From positions 1 to 16,729 of the forward strand of contig FN648965.1 of assembly GCA_000310025.1 (NCBI GenBank): a stretch of 16,729 nt of DNA, written 5' to 3'. Source of the DNA: Ectocarpus siliculosus. Its lineage: Eukaryota > Sar > Phaeophyceae > Ectocarpales > Ectocarpaceae. The translations under genes were made by a program, and so were the position numbers. Shown here in pieces: positions 1 to 9,597 of this stretch; the first letter of the stretch is position 1, and each line of letters starts with the position of its first letter. The notes beneath the pieces were generated by a model. It searched no databases. It was given only the letters and a program-made list of their open reading frames with translations, and had not been told where the DNA came from.

Positions 1-699
1 TGCCGCTGTTGCGAGAGCCGGTGGAGATACCGGTTGTCGGTGACGGTGAGGGTATGGACGGAGCAGAGGCGTGATTGGCGTGTGCTGCGCGAAGTGCAGG
101 TGTGCCTGTGGCAGACGGTTGCAGTTCTCCCTGTTTAGTGTTGGCAGTACTAGGCTGTGCATTGCTAGCAGTGCGAGGATGGCGAGAGCCGATTGTAGTA
201 TCGGTTGTCGGCATGCGTTGTTTTATCGTCGTGTCCGAAGTTGAATTGTCGTGTGTTGCGCGAAGGGCATGCCGGAGGCAGACGTGTGCAGTTCTCCCTG
301 TGGTGCTGTCGGCGGCACGGGGACGGAGGGCGTACCGCCGTTGCGGAGTCATCCGCGTCCGTTTCTGGTGCCGGTGGCGTTGGAAGACTGATTGCCGTGA
401 AGGCGTGCGTCTTGAGAATTGACGGTATTGACGGATTGTGCCGAGGCAGCAGATTGGGCCGGTTGATAAACGGTGAGAGAGCCCTGTTGTTTGCCGTGTT
501 GTAGGCATTGGCGTTGTTGTTGCCGCTGGAGTGGGTGTGGTTCCATTGCCGTAGTTGTTGTTGTTACCATTGCCGTGGTTGTTGTAGCTGTTGTAGCCGC
601 GATTGTTGTTGCGCCGGTTGTTGGTGCGACGGTTCGAGTTTGGCGGTTGGACTGTCTGTTGGGGCCACGGGTCGTCCTGCGGCATCGTAACTGGTGAAG
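1..699 (-). pseudogene. Asn/Gln/Gly-rich gag tail, frames mixed
   Basis: Minus-strand translation downstream of the zinc knuckle is rich in Asn, Gly, Arg, Tyr, Gln, Thr and Pro, with runs such as NRRTNNRRNNNRGYNSYNN. This resembles the RNA-binding low-complexity tail that often follows gag knuckles. Several frames look coding-like in turn, so the true path cannot be fixed. The plus strand of the same stretch reads as repeated gttgtt, which also makes meaningless Cys/Val-rich plus-strand ORFs. Any protease domain would lie left of the window. Confidence 0.4.
520..640. repeat. GTT/GTTGTA low-complexity tract
   Basis: The plus strand is dominated by gttgtt and gtagttgttgtt words, the complement of AAC-rich codons in the gag tail. 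It may be coding low complexity, not an independent microsatellite. Confidence 0.6.
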
Positions 700-876
700 T
701 CAGGTTTGGAATGTGTCATCATTGTCGTTGAGGTGGCGGAGATCTTCGTTGAGAATGCCAGAACGGTTGGTGAAAGGCTGATCACAGTTGCGCATGGAGT
801 GTGCCGTTGAATGGCAGTTGAGGCAAAGCCCTTGATTGTCGCGGAAGACTTGTTCTCGTTCGTGTCGTGACACTAT
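700..876 (-). pseudogene. CCHC zinc-knuckle segment of gag
   Basis: This 58-codon open stretch runs from just after a TAA (877-879) to a TGA at 700-702. It contains CLNCHSTAHSMRNC, a perfect C-x2-C-x4-H-x4-C zinc knuckle, coded by 784-825. Flanking residues VFRDNQGL and DQPFTNRSG match the usual setting of nucleocapsid knuckles, which bind RNA during packaging of retroelement genomes. It lies in the same frame as the 1746-3336 segment but out of frame with the segment between them. It is the best single piece of evidence that the left third of the window is retroelement gag. The Asn-rich tail continues beyond the TGA in another frame, so a further shift is likely at about 700. Confidence 0.65.
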
Positions 877-1744
877 TTAGTGGCGTCCAAAGTGATGGCA
901 GTTTTCTGGATGTGAAACTCTCTGAAACCTGGAAGACCGTGTACCATAGGTCATCGCTAGCTAAAGGCCACGCATTGTAGTGTTGATCAAAAACATCCGA
1001 GTGCGAGTTGGATCGAACCTTCATGACTATTGGGTTGCGTGATGAGCCTGAGGCATGCGATTGTTGTGACGAGGTTGAGCGGTTGCTCGACCTGTGTCCT
1101 TGTGATGGAGTAGAAAGTGAAAGAAGATTCCCAAAAGCAGCAGACACAGCACCATGGCCGGGGCCGTTTACAGCTGCAGTCTTGTTTGACGAAAAAATGT
1201 CGAATTCCACCCACATATGGTCCAGTGTCGCATATGGCGAAACAGCACTTGCTAAGCTACCCGGAAAGCAGCTAGTCATCATACTCGGAAATTGATCGTT
1301 GATCTTATTCCGCGTAACTTCTATCACCCAGCGTGCATCTGGTGCCAATAAACTGGAGTAGTTGGTGACGTTGGATACAGCTACTCGGTACCGCTGCAAG
1401 AACTTGGCAAACGTCGTGCCGTTAGGCACTTTGTAGCCATTCAGCTGCGAGAATGTGGCGCCGCGGTTTTGTTCGCCGAATTGCCCTGCCATGAGCCGTA
1501 GCAGGAGCGTGAAGGCTTCGCCTCCGCTCATGCCTTGCTTGGGCTGAGTGACTACCTGTGCAAAGAAACCGTTGATTACCGAGTAGAGATCAGCAGATTG
1601 GGGGGAAGTTGACGAAATGACGTTGGTGAGTGCCGTCTGGATGGGACGTTGCCAGCCCGGTACCCAAGTGTCGGAATTGTCGAAGTTGACCAGGGGGTCA
1701 GCCTGTAGCAGGATGTCGTGCATTGCTCTTTTGGTGGACTCCAC
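870..1744 (-). pseudogene. Gag capsid-like middle segment (shifted frame)
   Basis: The frame is open from 1744 to 782, but its first codon is GTG, not ATG, so this is the entry point of a shifted frame and not a true start. The translation looks globular and helical, for example HDILLQADPLVNF, VINGFFAQVV and EAFTLLLRLMAGQF, followed by KFLQRYRVAVSNV and LDHMWVEFDIF. It then becomes Ser/Thr/Gly-rich before the zinc knuckle. Position between the basic linker and the CCHC knuckle is where capsid sequence is expected in a gag protein; that is the reason for the call, since no residue signature can be cited. Below about 870 the coding signal returns to the original frame. Two compensating shifts or two independent lesions are possible. 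Confidence 0.45.
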
Positions 1745-1745
1745 A

Positions 1746-3336
1746 GTTGGCCTAACGCGTTGGTGCCGGCACGGCCTGTAGCTAACGGAAGCTGAGGCCG
1801 AATATTTTCGACGTGTTTGAGGTCGATAGTGGCGTACTTAGCGGCAATGGATCGGAGTCGCGCGTGTTCTACTTTGGCGGCTTGTTCGTCGATGGCGTGT
1901 TGTCGCTGTACAGCTGTCGAGGAGGAGATGGGCAAGCCGTTGTGGTGCAACAGAGCGCTATTGGATTGAGCTACAGCAGCTAGTGGGGGAATTACTTGCC
2001 CTTTATTGTCGTTGTCGGTGGAGTCGGGGGTGCCGAAGTCGAACATGTTCCTGTCGTAGAGCTGGCCCTGAGACTCGTCAGGAACGAATGCCCTATAGGG
2101 GGAGGGTTCTCGCTCCTGACGGTGGGGCTCGTGGTGTTCTTCCTCCTGAGGGGGTGCTTGGCGTCGTGATGATGGTTCCTTGCTGCCACCCTTTTCTTCT
2201 TCGTGCCCTTGTGAGCGTTGACGGTTGCCGTGGGAGCGTGGTGAGGGTCGGTGGTCCGACCCGTGGTTCCGTTTGGAGCCACGGCCTCCGCTGTTGTCAG
2301 AGCTATCCGATGCCCAGTTCCGTCCGCGGTGTTTGTTTGTTGATATTTGCTTACCGCGTGGCGTACGGTTGCCACCGGGGCTGGAGGAGTGGCGGCCTTT
2401 GTTGCTCTTTATTGTCGGATACTGGCCGCGAAACGGCTGTGGGGCCGGCTTCTCAGAGTAGTCGATTGTCGTGTTGGAGCGGTTGCGGTAGGCGGTGGTT
2501 GCAGTGTCGACAAAGATGGCGAGTGCGTTGGCGACCGCGGCGGTGGCGGAGGTGGAGACACCGTTGTCCTTGTTGTGATCGACATAGGACCAGACGTTGG
2601 AGCAGTCTGCGGTCTCCCCCATGTGGTTCGGTAAGGTGTCGAGGAGGTTACGTGCGGCGGTTTGCACTCTGTCTTGTTGTGGGTTGCTGAAAGCGCGCTG
2701 ATACATGCGGGCGATCACGACCAGTGGTGTGGAGTGGTACCATGCAGTGGAGTCTTCGAGCCCACGGCGCGTGGCAGCGGCGTATGTAGGCTTGACGCCG
2801 GTGACCTTGAAGGTGGTGAGAGTCGACGACGGGCCGGAGGGCGAAGGCGGGGAGGGTGGTGAGGCGGCGGTGTGGCCGCCCTTTTGACGACGGTTGTGGG
2901 CTCTCTGAGGTGTATGGAAGTCGTCAGAGGGGTTGTCCCTCTCGGAGATAGCGGCTAACTCCTCGGATTCCGCTAGGTCGAGGGCCTGCTGGTGCTCACG
3001 GTGCTGGCGTTGGAGGGCAGCGGTCTCCTTCTGGAGATGTGCGAGACGAGCGGCGGCCGATGCTTGTAAGTCTCGGAGTTTTTTCGACTTCTTCTTCGCC
3101 TCCGAAGCCTTTTGCTCCCGCTCCCTCTGCAGGAGTTCTTGGGCATGCTTGGCCGCTGCGGCCTCTGCATCGATGGCGATACCGGCAGCGGCGGAAGCTT
3201 TATTGACGGCGCGCTGTTGTTGTGTGAGGTCGAGCTCGTCCCAGTCGGATGCAGAGTACAGGGTTTTGAATATCGGCGGGCGCTCGGAGTACGGGAGCTT
3301 GCTGGGCTCCGGTTTGGCGTCGTGGGTGTTGGACAT
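1746..3336 (-). pseudogene. Gag-like N-terminal protein: coiled coil and basic linker
   Basis: The frame is open from 3378 to 1576 but begins there with GTG. I prefer the ATG at 3336-3334, which sits in a good eukaryotic start context (ccgccATGtcc) and gives MSNTHDAKPEPSKLPYSE. Numbered from 3378, residues about 52-148 form an Ala/Gln/Glu/Lys-rich coiled coil, 149-187 a Pro/Ser linker, 188-312 a more globular part with Trp, Tyr and hydrophobic residues, 325-430 a highly basic and acidic Arg/Ser/Gly/Glu linker, and 440-540 a second mixed region. Around 1746 the coding-like signal jumps to another frame, so the last 57 residues of the open frame are probably a shadow. Such architecture fits an assembly or RNA-binding polyprotein. 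No named domain could be assigned. Confidence 0.5.
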
Positions 3337-3389
3337 GGCGGAAGGAGGCTGAGAAGCCTGGGTAGCGACAATTTCCACGGGGGACGGGA

Positions 3390-4262
3390 TTGACGGGGAA
3401 GGGTGTTGCCAAAGGTGTCGGTCTCATTGTCGTTCATTGACGGCTGTGCGATGTCTGATGAGGAGGGCAAGGTGCTCTGCTGTCGAGCGGTGCGAGCAGC
3501 GTAACGCTGTGCGCGGGCGTGCTGCTGTAGGCTGATGCGTACATTGAGTTCAGTAGTCGAGAGCTCAAGGCGGGAACGACTGCATGTGGTCACGCTCAGA
3601 AGGGGGGTGGTAAACAACGTGTCAAGATCGAACGAGTTTTCATTTTCCCATAGAGCGAAGTGGGCGTCGGCATGCGGCGTTGTGGAGTGCATGAGTGCAG
3701 CATCAATTGCAGAGAGCACAGCGTCATTATTGCCGGAAGCAGCAGGCAGTGTCGCAGGCGGTATAGTGGGCCCAGAAAGTGTCGACAAATTGGCGGCGTT
3801 GTGTGCAGAAGATTCGGCAACCGATGGAATAATGCCGAGTTCTGCGATCTCCGCAGATGTATGTGCGATAGGCACGCTGAAATGTGCCAAAATTGTCGGT
3901 GCAAATTGTCGATTGCATGGCGATAGCTGTGTCGGGCAGAGCGCGGATTTCGCTGGAGTGATCCTCATCAATGTCGTTAAGCGTAGGCTGAAAGAGCGTA
4001 GTGTCGTGTTCAGGTGGCGATAGGCTCGTTTTCTACAACAGCAGAAAGTTGTGGCCGTGGCAGCACTATTTTGTTCTGCCGTGTCACTTGCGTTGTGGGA
4101 AATGCCGATCGAAGGCCCTTCAGCAAGAAAAGGCATATCCGAACTTTGGAGTGTGTGCTTGTGTGGCGAGCATGGTGTCGCGTGAAGCAGCATTGTCGGG
4201 CAGTGAAGTATCATTGGTGGCCAGTGTGCTACTATTGTCGAAGGGTGTTTGGTGTGTGTCAC
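3390..4262 (-). pseudogene. Leader segment upstream of gag, Ser/Thr/Ala-rich
   Basis: This is the part of a long minus-strand frame that lies upstream of a G5 run at 3379-3383 (C5 on the coding strand). Its translation is rich in Ser, Thr, Ala, Leu and Asn and includes stretches such as SAEIAELGIIPSVAESS and ALWENENSFDLDTLF, which look coding-like though unfamiliar. Below 3390 the same frame becomes an Arg/Pro/Ser-rich shadow and the neighbouring frame takes over, so one nucleotide at the C5 run would join the two. It may be the N-terminal part of gag, a separate small ORF, or a 5' leader that happens to be open. The other frame at 4120-4260 also looks coding-like, hinting at another shift. 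No domain is recognised. Confidence 0.35.
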
Positions 4263-4850
4263 GAGGCACGGATGTGCTGGGGTGAAAGGAGATGTAATTG
4301 CATGTTCGACGAAAGACCCTAAAGATGAGGCTGCACCACAACCAACCCCCCACTAGTGATGACGTACCATTACAACAATGTATCGCTGGTTGGTGGCCAT
4401 GTTTGCGTGTTCGCTTTTGTTCGTTAATGGTCTCTCCACCGTGTGCCTTTTTTTGCCTCTTATTTCCTTGTTGTTTTCGGCCCCGGTCCCTTTTTGTCCT
4501 CGCTCTTTTTTTATTATATTTTCATTAAATTTTATCTTTCCTGTGGAGATCACCTTCATAAAGGTAGAAACTCCCCAACGTTCTGTCGAGGACGATTCCC
4601 TCTTTTCGCATTCATTCCTACTATTTACTGTTTCCGTTTGTTTACTGTTTCCTTTTTATTTTTTTCTCTTTTTCCCGGTTGTTTTCTCTTTTTCTCTCTC
4701 TTTTTTTTCTCTCTTTTTCTGTGCCAGATGGCCTTGTCTCTGCTTGCGTTTTGAAGTGCCAAGATTGAACCAAGCGGGTGTACCTCTTTCTCTCCGGCCC
4801 GTGATAGTGGCTCCTGGTCTCAGTTGATACCTCGCATAGCGCGCAGAGGG
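4263..4850. other. Spacer with strong plus-strand pyrimidine bias
   Basis: No gene is seen. From about 4420 to 4730 the plus strand is mostly T and C, with many runs of five to eight T (for example around 4505 and 4660-4720), so the minus strand is a long purine tract. Open frames here on the plus strand (for example 4378-4827) encode only Phe/Leu/Ser-rich products expected from such composition. Lying just upstream of the minus-strand gag, this could be the 5' untranslated region or LTR of that element, but I found no paired TG...CA ends. Confidence 0.4.
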
Positions 4851-4854
4851 AGTG

Positions 4855-5233
4855 GAAGACTCCAGAATATCTATCTGTCATTGATTTCTATTGACTTGCG
4901 GACCCATCGGGGCCAGTCAGTTTGTTTGAGGTACAAAATTCAGGAAAATGAGGCGCATCCACCTTGGCAAGGTGGGCGGCGGAGGGGTATTTTCTCCACA
5001 AGGGGGTTCGACCTCCACCTGTGTTTTGAGGGTAAGTTAACCTGTGACCACGGGAATCGACCGCGTCGAGTGTTAGTTAGATCAGTACGGAAATACATAC
5101 GAAGGTACTGGGTAGAGAGAGATCGGAACGGTATTGAATGTGAAGACAACAACAAGAACAACAACAACAACTGGGTAGAGAGAGATCGGAACGGTTTTGA
5201 ATGTGAAGACAACAACAACAAACAACAACAATA
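4855..5233 (+). repeat. Interspersed repeat R, copy 1
   Basis: This stretch shares ordered blocks with 7995-8215 and 13723-13844: an agaatatct...cttgcggacc block (copies 1 and 2), a gaccacgggaatcg block, and a gtagagagatcggaacg block followed by gtgaagac and caacaac runs. Copy 1 carries about 100 extra bases (4930-5030), which include the perfect short hairpin CCACCTTGGCAAGGTGG at 4959-4975. It also contains a tandem 63-bp duplication. It ends where unit U1 begins. Confidence 0.6.
5108..5232 (+). repeat. Two tandem 63-bp copies inside R
   Basis: ctgggtagagagagatcgga begins at 5108 and again at 5171. Each copy continues with gtgaagac and a CAA/AAC run, and the two differ by only a few bases over about 60. 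The near identity points to a recent duplication. Confidence 0.8.
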
Positions 5234-6165
5234 TTCCGGATCTTGAAAGAATCTGTCCTTGTTCAAGAAGGATGTTGCCCCAAAGATGTAGAGGAGAAAA
5301 GAGAGAAGCAAAGAACAGTGTTCATGAAAGTATTACCGTGACTGCGGCCATACAATCTAGATTTTGTTCCGACCGTGATCCAGGCGCCCACAGAGGAGAA
5401 GATCGAACGCGAAGAACTTGCCACACCAGCCCCTCCGCACACACCAGCACGGCCCCACCAGCAGCCACACCTCATCATTCCTCCTCTTACCCGGTTACAA
5501 CAGCAGCAACAAGGACTACTTCTTGCGCAGGTACGATCTCAACTAACACGCGACTGACTGGGGAATGAAGTTGTTGAGTGTTGACTGTTGCAGCTGGCTT
5601 GTTGCATGTCATTGTTTTTTGTACGTTCGGACGGAATGAGGTCTTCTTGTTTTTCCCGTAAAGGGTCGCGACAACGATGGGCGATGAGGGTGGAAGCCTG
5701 TACGTACAGTCGTCTAGTCAACTGCAGCGATCCGTCAGCTTGGTGGGAAGTACCGATGACGCTTCTCGTCGTACGTCGTGGCCATCTTTAGTCTACCACC
5801 GTCTTGTAAGCCATCCATGTATCGCAGGAGAATTACATCCATCCGTGATCGATCTCTGCAAGCATGCAGTCTGAAGTATACAGGAGGGCGACATGATTGT
5901 ATTTTGCGCATGTAGCAAAGCATTGTGGATAGATCCGGAGGGCGCACCGTAGGACTCACCGATACAGTAAACCTAGCCTAGGCTACCGCACCGACCGTTC
6001 GAAACCTGATGCTTTCCGACAAACGCACGCGCGAGGATGACCTACACTCGTTGTTGCGTAAGACGTTGGATTGGCGACCAACTTGGACCAACAACAAACG
6101 TTATTTTTTGCCGTTGTTGCATAAATGTAGCTGACCAAGCCGGAAATTATGATGCAGTCTGCATC
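5234..6165 (+). repeat. Tandem unit U1 of ~0.95 kb repeat array
   Basis: First of four diverged units. Shared landmarks are gagaagatcgaacgcgaaga (5396), a cagccacacctcatca block (about 5461), gcgcaggtacgatctcaac (5526), a gggtcgcgacaa block (about 5663), tgtatcgcaggag (5817), atctctgcaagcatgc (5853) and gcctaggctaccgcaccg (5973). The first block of the unit, present in U2-U4, is missing here next to R copy 1. Short minus-strand frames include RYMDGLQDGGR, matched in U3, but all are interrupted, so I do not call a gene. Confidence 0.65.
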
Positions 6166-7127
6166 ACTGCCTCCTGGCGGGGCGTCCGACATTCTGAAAT
6201 TCGTTGCGATAGATCGCGATCTTGACATAAACTCTCCTTTGTTCAAAGTAGGATATTGCCGCAAAGATGTAGAGAAGCAAATAACAGTTCCATGTGAAAG
6301 TAGAACACCGTGGCTGGCCGAAAATTCAGACGCCCACAGGGGAGAAGATCGAACGCGAAGAATTTGCCACAGATGGAACACGAAGGTTTGCCACACCCGT
6401 CGCTCCGCGCATACAGACAAACAGCCACACCTCATCACTCATCCTCTCATCCGGCAACAGGAGAGCAACAACTACAGCTTATTGCGCAGGTACGACCTTG
6501 CCAACCAACACAGGACTGACTGAGGAGTGACCGTGTTGAGTGTGACAGCTAGTTGAATGTTCATAGCTTGCGTGTTTCATTTCATACGTTCGGGCGAAAA
6601 GATATCTTGTTTCTCTCGGAGGGTCGAGACAAGGCCGAGCGATGCGAGCGGAAGCCTACACGGTGCGCGACGACCTGCCTGCCCGATGTGATGTACCGAT
6701 GATGTCCGTGTTGTTCTGTTGTGGCCATCGATTGTCTACCATCGTCCTGTGGTCCATCCGTGCAGGCATCGCAGGATGTATCCATTTCTCTGCAAGCATG
6801 CGTGTATAGTCTGGATACTGCGAGCGATATGTTTACCATTTTTAGCTCATGTAGTACATAAAATATGTGTGAATCCGGAAGGTACACCGCAGGACTCGCC
6901 GATACAAGGAAGCGAAGCCTAGGCCACCGCACCGTCCGAAACCAAAGGCTGTCCGACAGCCACAAAAGTCGCACGCAGACGACAGACTTGAAGAAAGTGC
7001 GTTGGGTTGGCGAGAATATCCATGTTTGTTCGCTGGCAAATCGCACAACAAACAGATTATTCTGCCGGTGCTCTTTCGCAGTGGCTCACTGAACTGGAAG
7101 ATTGTCACCTAGTAAACAACCAATGCT
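6166..7127 (+). repeat. Tandem unit U2 of ~0.95 kb repeat array
   Basis: This is the fullest unit. It opens with cctggcggggcgtccgacat, followed by gagaagatcgaacgcgaaga at 6342, gcgcaggtacgacc at 6485, gggtcgagacaaggccgagc at 6620, atcgcaggatg at 6768 and gcctaggccaccgcaccg at 6918. The spacing from the U1 landmark to the U2 landmark is 946 bases. No intact coding frame is visible. Confidence 0.65.
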
Positions 7128-7985
7128 GCCGGCGGCGGCGAGTCCGACATCCTGAGATTCTTTGCGAACGATCCGAATCTTGACGGAAACCTTTTCTAGT
7201 TTTAAGATGTCGAGGAGCGAAGAACAGTTCCATGGTGAAAAGATTTCGTGTTTCAGCCACTCAATCTAGATTGTAGCCACCCACAGGAGAGAAGATCGAA
7301 CACAAGGAATTCGCCCCAAGGTCAAACGCGAAGGGTTCGCCACACCCTTCGCTCCGCACGCACAAACAGCCACACCTTATCACGGCTCATCTCAACCGGC
7401 AACAGTAGCAACAACAGCAGGTTCCTTCCAGGTCCGGCCTTCCTGCCGCGTAGTGTCGAGACAGCGATAAAGAAAGGTGGAAGCCTATATGTACGTACAG
7501 TAGTCAGTTGCAGAATCTGTCCGCCATGTTTTTAATCCCGATGACGCTCCGCGTGATAAGTTTTGGCCATCAATGTCTTCCATCGTTTTGTAGTCCGTCC
7601 ATGTATCGCAGGAGAAGTTTATCCATCCATGATTGATCTCTGCAAGCATGCGTGAAGTCTTCTGTAGACTGCAGCAGCAGCAGATCGACATGGTTGTATT
7701 TTGCGCATGTCGCAAAGCAGTGTAAATAGATCCGGACAGCGCACCGCAGGACCCGCCGATGCAAGTGAGCCAAGCCTAGGCTACCGCACCGTTCGAAAAC
7801 GGAGGCTGTCCAACAACCGCAAAAAATCGCACGCATCGTGACAGACATCTTGGTTGCCTTTTTGACGTTGGAATGGCGAGATCGGTCATGTTCGTTTGCT
7901 GGTAAATCGCACCACGAACAACATGAGGATGTCGTGGTTGTTGCACATGCACATTAGCCGCCTGAACCGGGTTATTCTGACGCAG
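7128..7985 (+). repeat. Tandem unit U3, internally deleted
   Basis: The same landmarks appear in order: gagaagatcgaacacaagg at 7291, gtgtcgagacagcga near 7453, tgtatcgcaggag at 7600, atctctgcaagcatgc at 7638 and gcctaggctaccgcaccg at 7775. The interval from the gagaagatcgaac block to the gtcgagaca block is about 115 bases shorter than in U2, so the middle has been deleted. Its tail is followed by R copy 2. Confidence 0.6.
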
Positions 7986-7994
7986 TGTACAAAG

Positions 7995-8215
7995 CAGCGA
8001 AGGGCTTTAGAATATCTGTCGTTGACTTATATTGGCGCCAGCTTGCGGACCCCTTCGCGTCCAATTGTTGTTTATCGTAATCTAGATAACGTCATATGTG
8101 AACCCGGGAATCGCTCGGTCAATTGTTTGATCAGCACCGATAGATGAGGTTCTGAGTAGAGAGATCGGAACGGTTTTTTAAGGTGGCGACATCAACAACA
8201 ACAACAGTCTTGTAT
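7995..8215 (+). repeat. Interspersed repeat R, copy 2
   Basis: Related to 4855-5233 by the agaatatctgtcgttga block, cttgcggacccc, cgggaatcg and gagtagagagatcggaacgg followed by a CAA-rich run. It lacks the 100-base insert and the 63-bp duplication of copy 1. It sits directly before U4 just as copy 1 sits before U1, suggesting that R plus U was copied together. Confidence 0.6.
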
Positions 8216-8790
8216 GACTACCTCCTGGCGGGGCGTCCGACATTGTGAAAAAATTTCCCGATGTTGACGAGAAACTTTGTTCCAAGAATGATACAATTGC
8301 CAAGATGTGAGAGAAGTATAGAACAGCTCATGATAGCGAAACGATACTGAATCCAGCCAATTAATCTAGATTGTCGCCTATAGGGGATGAAATCGAATTA
8401 GAAGAATTTTCCAAAAGATCTAACACGAAGGTTTGCCACGCCCGTCCCTCCGCTCACACACACAAACAGCTTTACCTCATTCCTCCTCCTTTTGCCCGGC
8501 AACAGCAGCAATAAGACCTAACTCTTGCGCAGGTGCGATCTCAATCGATACACGACACACGACTGAACTGGGGAGTGACCGCATTGAGTGTTGACGACAC
8601 TGTCGCTGGCGTGTCCCATTTCGTTAGTTTACGTTCGGGCGGAATTATATCTTGTCCGTCTCGTAGGGTCGAGACAAGGCCGAGCGATGAGGGCGGAAGC
8701 CTGCATGGTCTGCGACGATGCGTGCGCGCACGGAGTGAAGTACCGACGACGCTTCTGCGAATCGTGGCGATACATTGGGCTGTTATCCGT
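8216..8790 (+). repeat. Tandem unit U4, 3'-truncated
   Basis: It begins with cctggcggggcgtccgacat as in U2 and keeps the ccgtccctccgctcacac, gcgcaggtgcgatctcaa and gggtcgagacaaggccgagc blocks. Homology fades after about 8780, before the atctctgcaagcatgc and gcctaggc blocks. Roughly the last 40 percent of the unit is therefore missing. Confidence 0.6.
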
Positions 8791-9022
8791 GGACGACACG
8801 ATTTTTTCAAACACTACAACGAATTTACGAAATGCCATCGGCATTGTTCACTTACACTCTCACCCACATTCCGAAAACTGCCGAAACCAGGTTCCGTGCT
8901 CCATGTAATCCGGGGCTCGCCCGCCTATCCTTATCCATGCTTATGCTGAGGGTACAGGGGAAAAGTGCAATGGAACAGAAATGATAGAGAACGCCGTTGT
9001 TTAGGAGCCTAAATATTGTCGA
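8791..9022. other. Unassigned spacer
   Basis: I see no gene, repeat or RNA here. On the minus strand it lies just past the stop of the weak 9023-9253 frame and could be its 3' untranslated region. Confidence 0.3.
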
Positions 9023-9253
9023 TTACTTCCTCAAGGTGTCAATCAGCCTAGAGAACAGTGAAACCTCATCCACGAACTCCACGCGTAAACTGTACAATCC
9101 CGACTTAACGATCATTGGGATCGATCCCGAAATATCTTGCTTCTCGCATTCCTCCGTCTGCAGAAAAGTAATGGGAGCAGAACTTCCCGCGGAGTCGTCA
9201 GTATGTACCCCATAGCGAACACCGAAAGGGGCCACTTGGAACCAATCTGATAC
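9023..9253 (-). CDS. Possible terminal exon of an unknown minus-strand gene
   Basis: The minus-strand frame is open from an in-frame stop upstream of 9270 down to a TAA at 9023-9025. A possible acceptor gcgcag lies at 9259-9254, giving an exon that starts VSDWFQVAPFGVRYG and ends FSRLIDTLRK. Composition is balanced and looks more protein-like than its neighbours. The end, GLYSLRVEFVDEVSLFSR, has a rhythm somewhat like the closing strands of GOLD-type beta domains (G-x-Y-x-L-x-F-x-D). That is only a resemblance by eye. The polypyrimidine tract before the acceptor is poor, no upstream exon could be joined in phase, and no start is known. It could be a chance open frame. Confidence 0.25.
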   Translation of the reverse strand, partial: VSDWFQVAPFGVRYGVHTDDSAGSSAPITFLQTEECEKQDISGSIPMIVKSGLYSLRVEFVDEVSLFSRLIDTLRK

Positions 9254-9597
9254 CTGCGCATCTCGGCTCGGCTTTTCTTTTGTTTACTCCGCGAAAACGC
9301 ACCTTAAACAAACGAATCATGTCTCAACAGAAGGTAAGAGCTGATGCAACTTGGCAATGTATTCAAATGATTGCATGATGGCCAACTTGTACATGACGGT
9401 TTCCCGAGCAGCGTACCGAGCGACAGAGCCTTACCACTCTGCTCCATTCACCCATTCCGATAGGCCCAGGTGGACCAGTCAACGCGTTTTGGAAGATGCG
9501 GAGAAGAGGCAGTAAGAACGGTTCGTTGTGCGTGTACACGTTTCTTTTTGTAGCACAAGTCGGATTCACAGTGCGTAAAACTGTGTGAGTGTGATCA

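Larger units (their letters stand above)
1..4262 (-). mobile_element. Degenerate gag-like region of a retroelement
   Basis: The minus strand carries a chain of long coding-like frames with gag-type composition. In order they are a Ser/Thr/Ala-rich leader, an Ala/Gln/Glu/Lys coiled coil, an Arg/Ser/Gly-rich basic linker, a globular segment, a CCHC zinc knuckle and an Asn/Gly/Gln-rich tail. This order is typical of structural proteins of LTR retroelements. The frame changes near 3380, 1750 and 870, so no single intact ORF exists. No protease, integrase, reverse transcriptase or RNase H motif is visible; on this strand pol would lie beyond base 1. I could not recognise an LTR or a convincing tRNA primer-binding site upstream. 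The gag-like nature is inferred mainly from the zinc knuckle and its context; the family (copia, gypsy or other) is unresolved. Confidence 0.6.

Noticed and set aside
1983-2690. Long plus-strand ORFs within 1-4300
   Set aside because: They are Cys/Arg/Val/Trp-rich antisense shadows of the minus-strand gag-like frames, with no motif or start context.
4378-4827. Plus-strand ORF of 149 codons that looks like a membrane protein
   Set aside because: The Phe/Leu/Ser content comes directly from the T/C-rich tract; there is no conserved feature and no homologous part.
4823-4833. Primer-binding-site-like GGTATCA on the minus strand, as for initiator Met tRNA
   Set aside because: Only seven bases match and no CA-ended LTR precedes it.
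5735-5959. Minus-strand ORFs in the U units sharing RYMDGLQ
   Set aside because: The protein similarity follows from DNA repeat similarity; frames are short and broken differently in each unit.
5108-8210. CRISPR array
   Set aside because: The repeats are long, diverged and not separated by uniform spacers.
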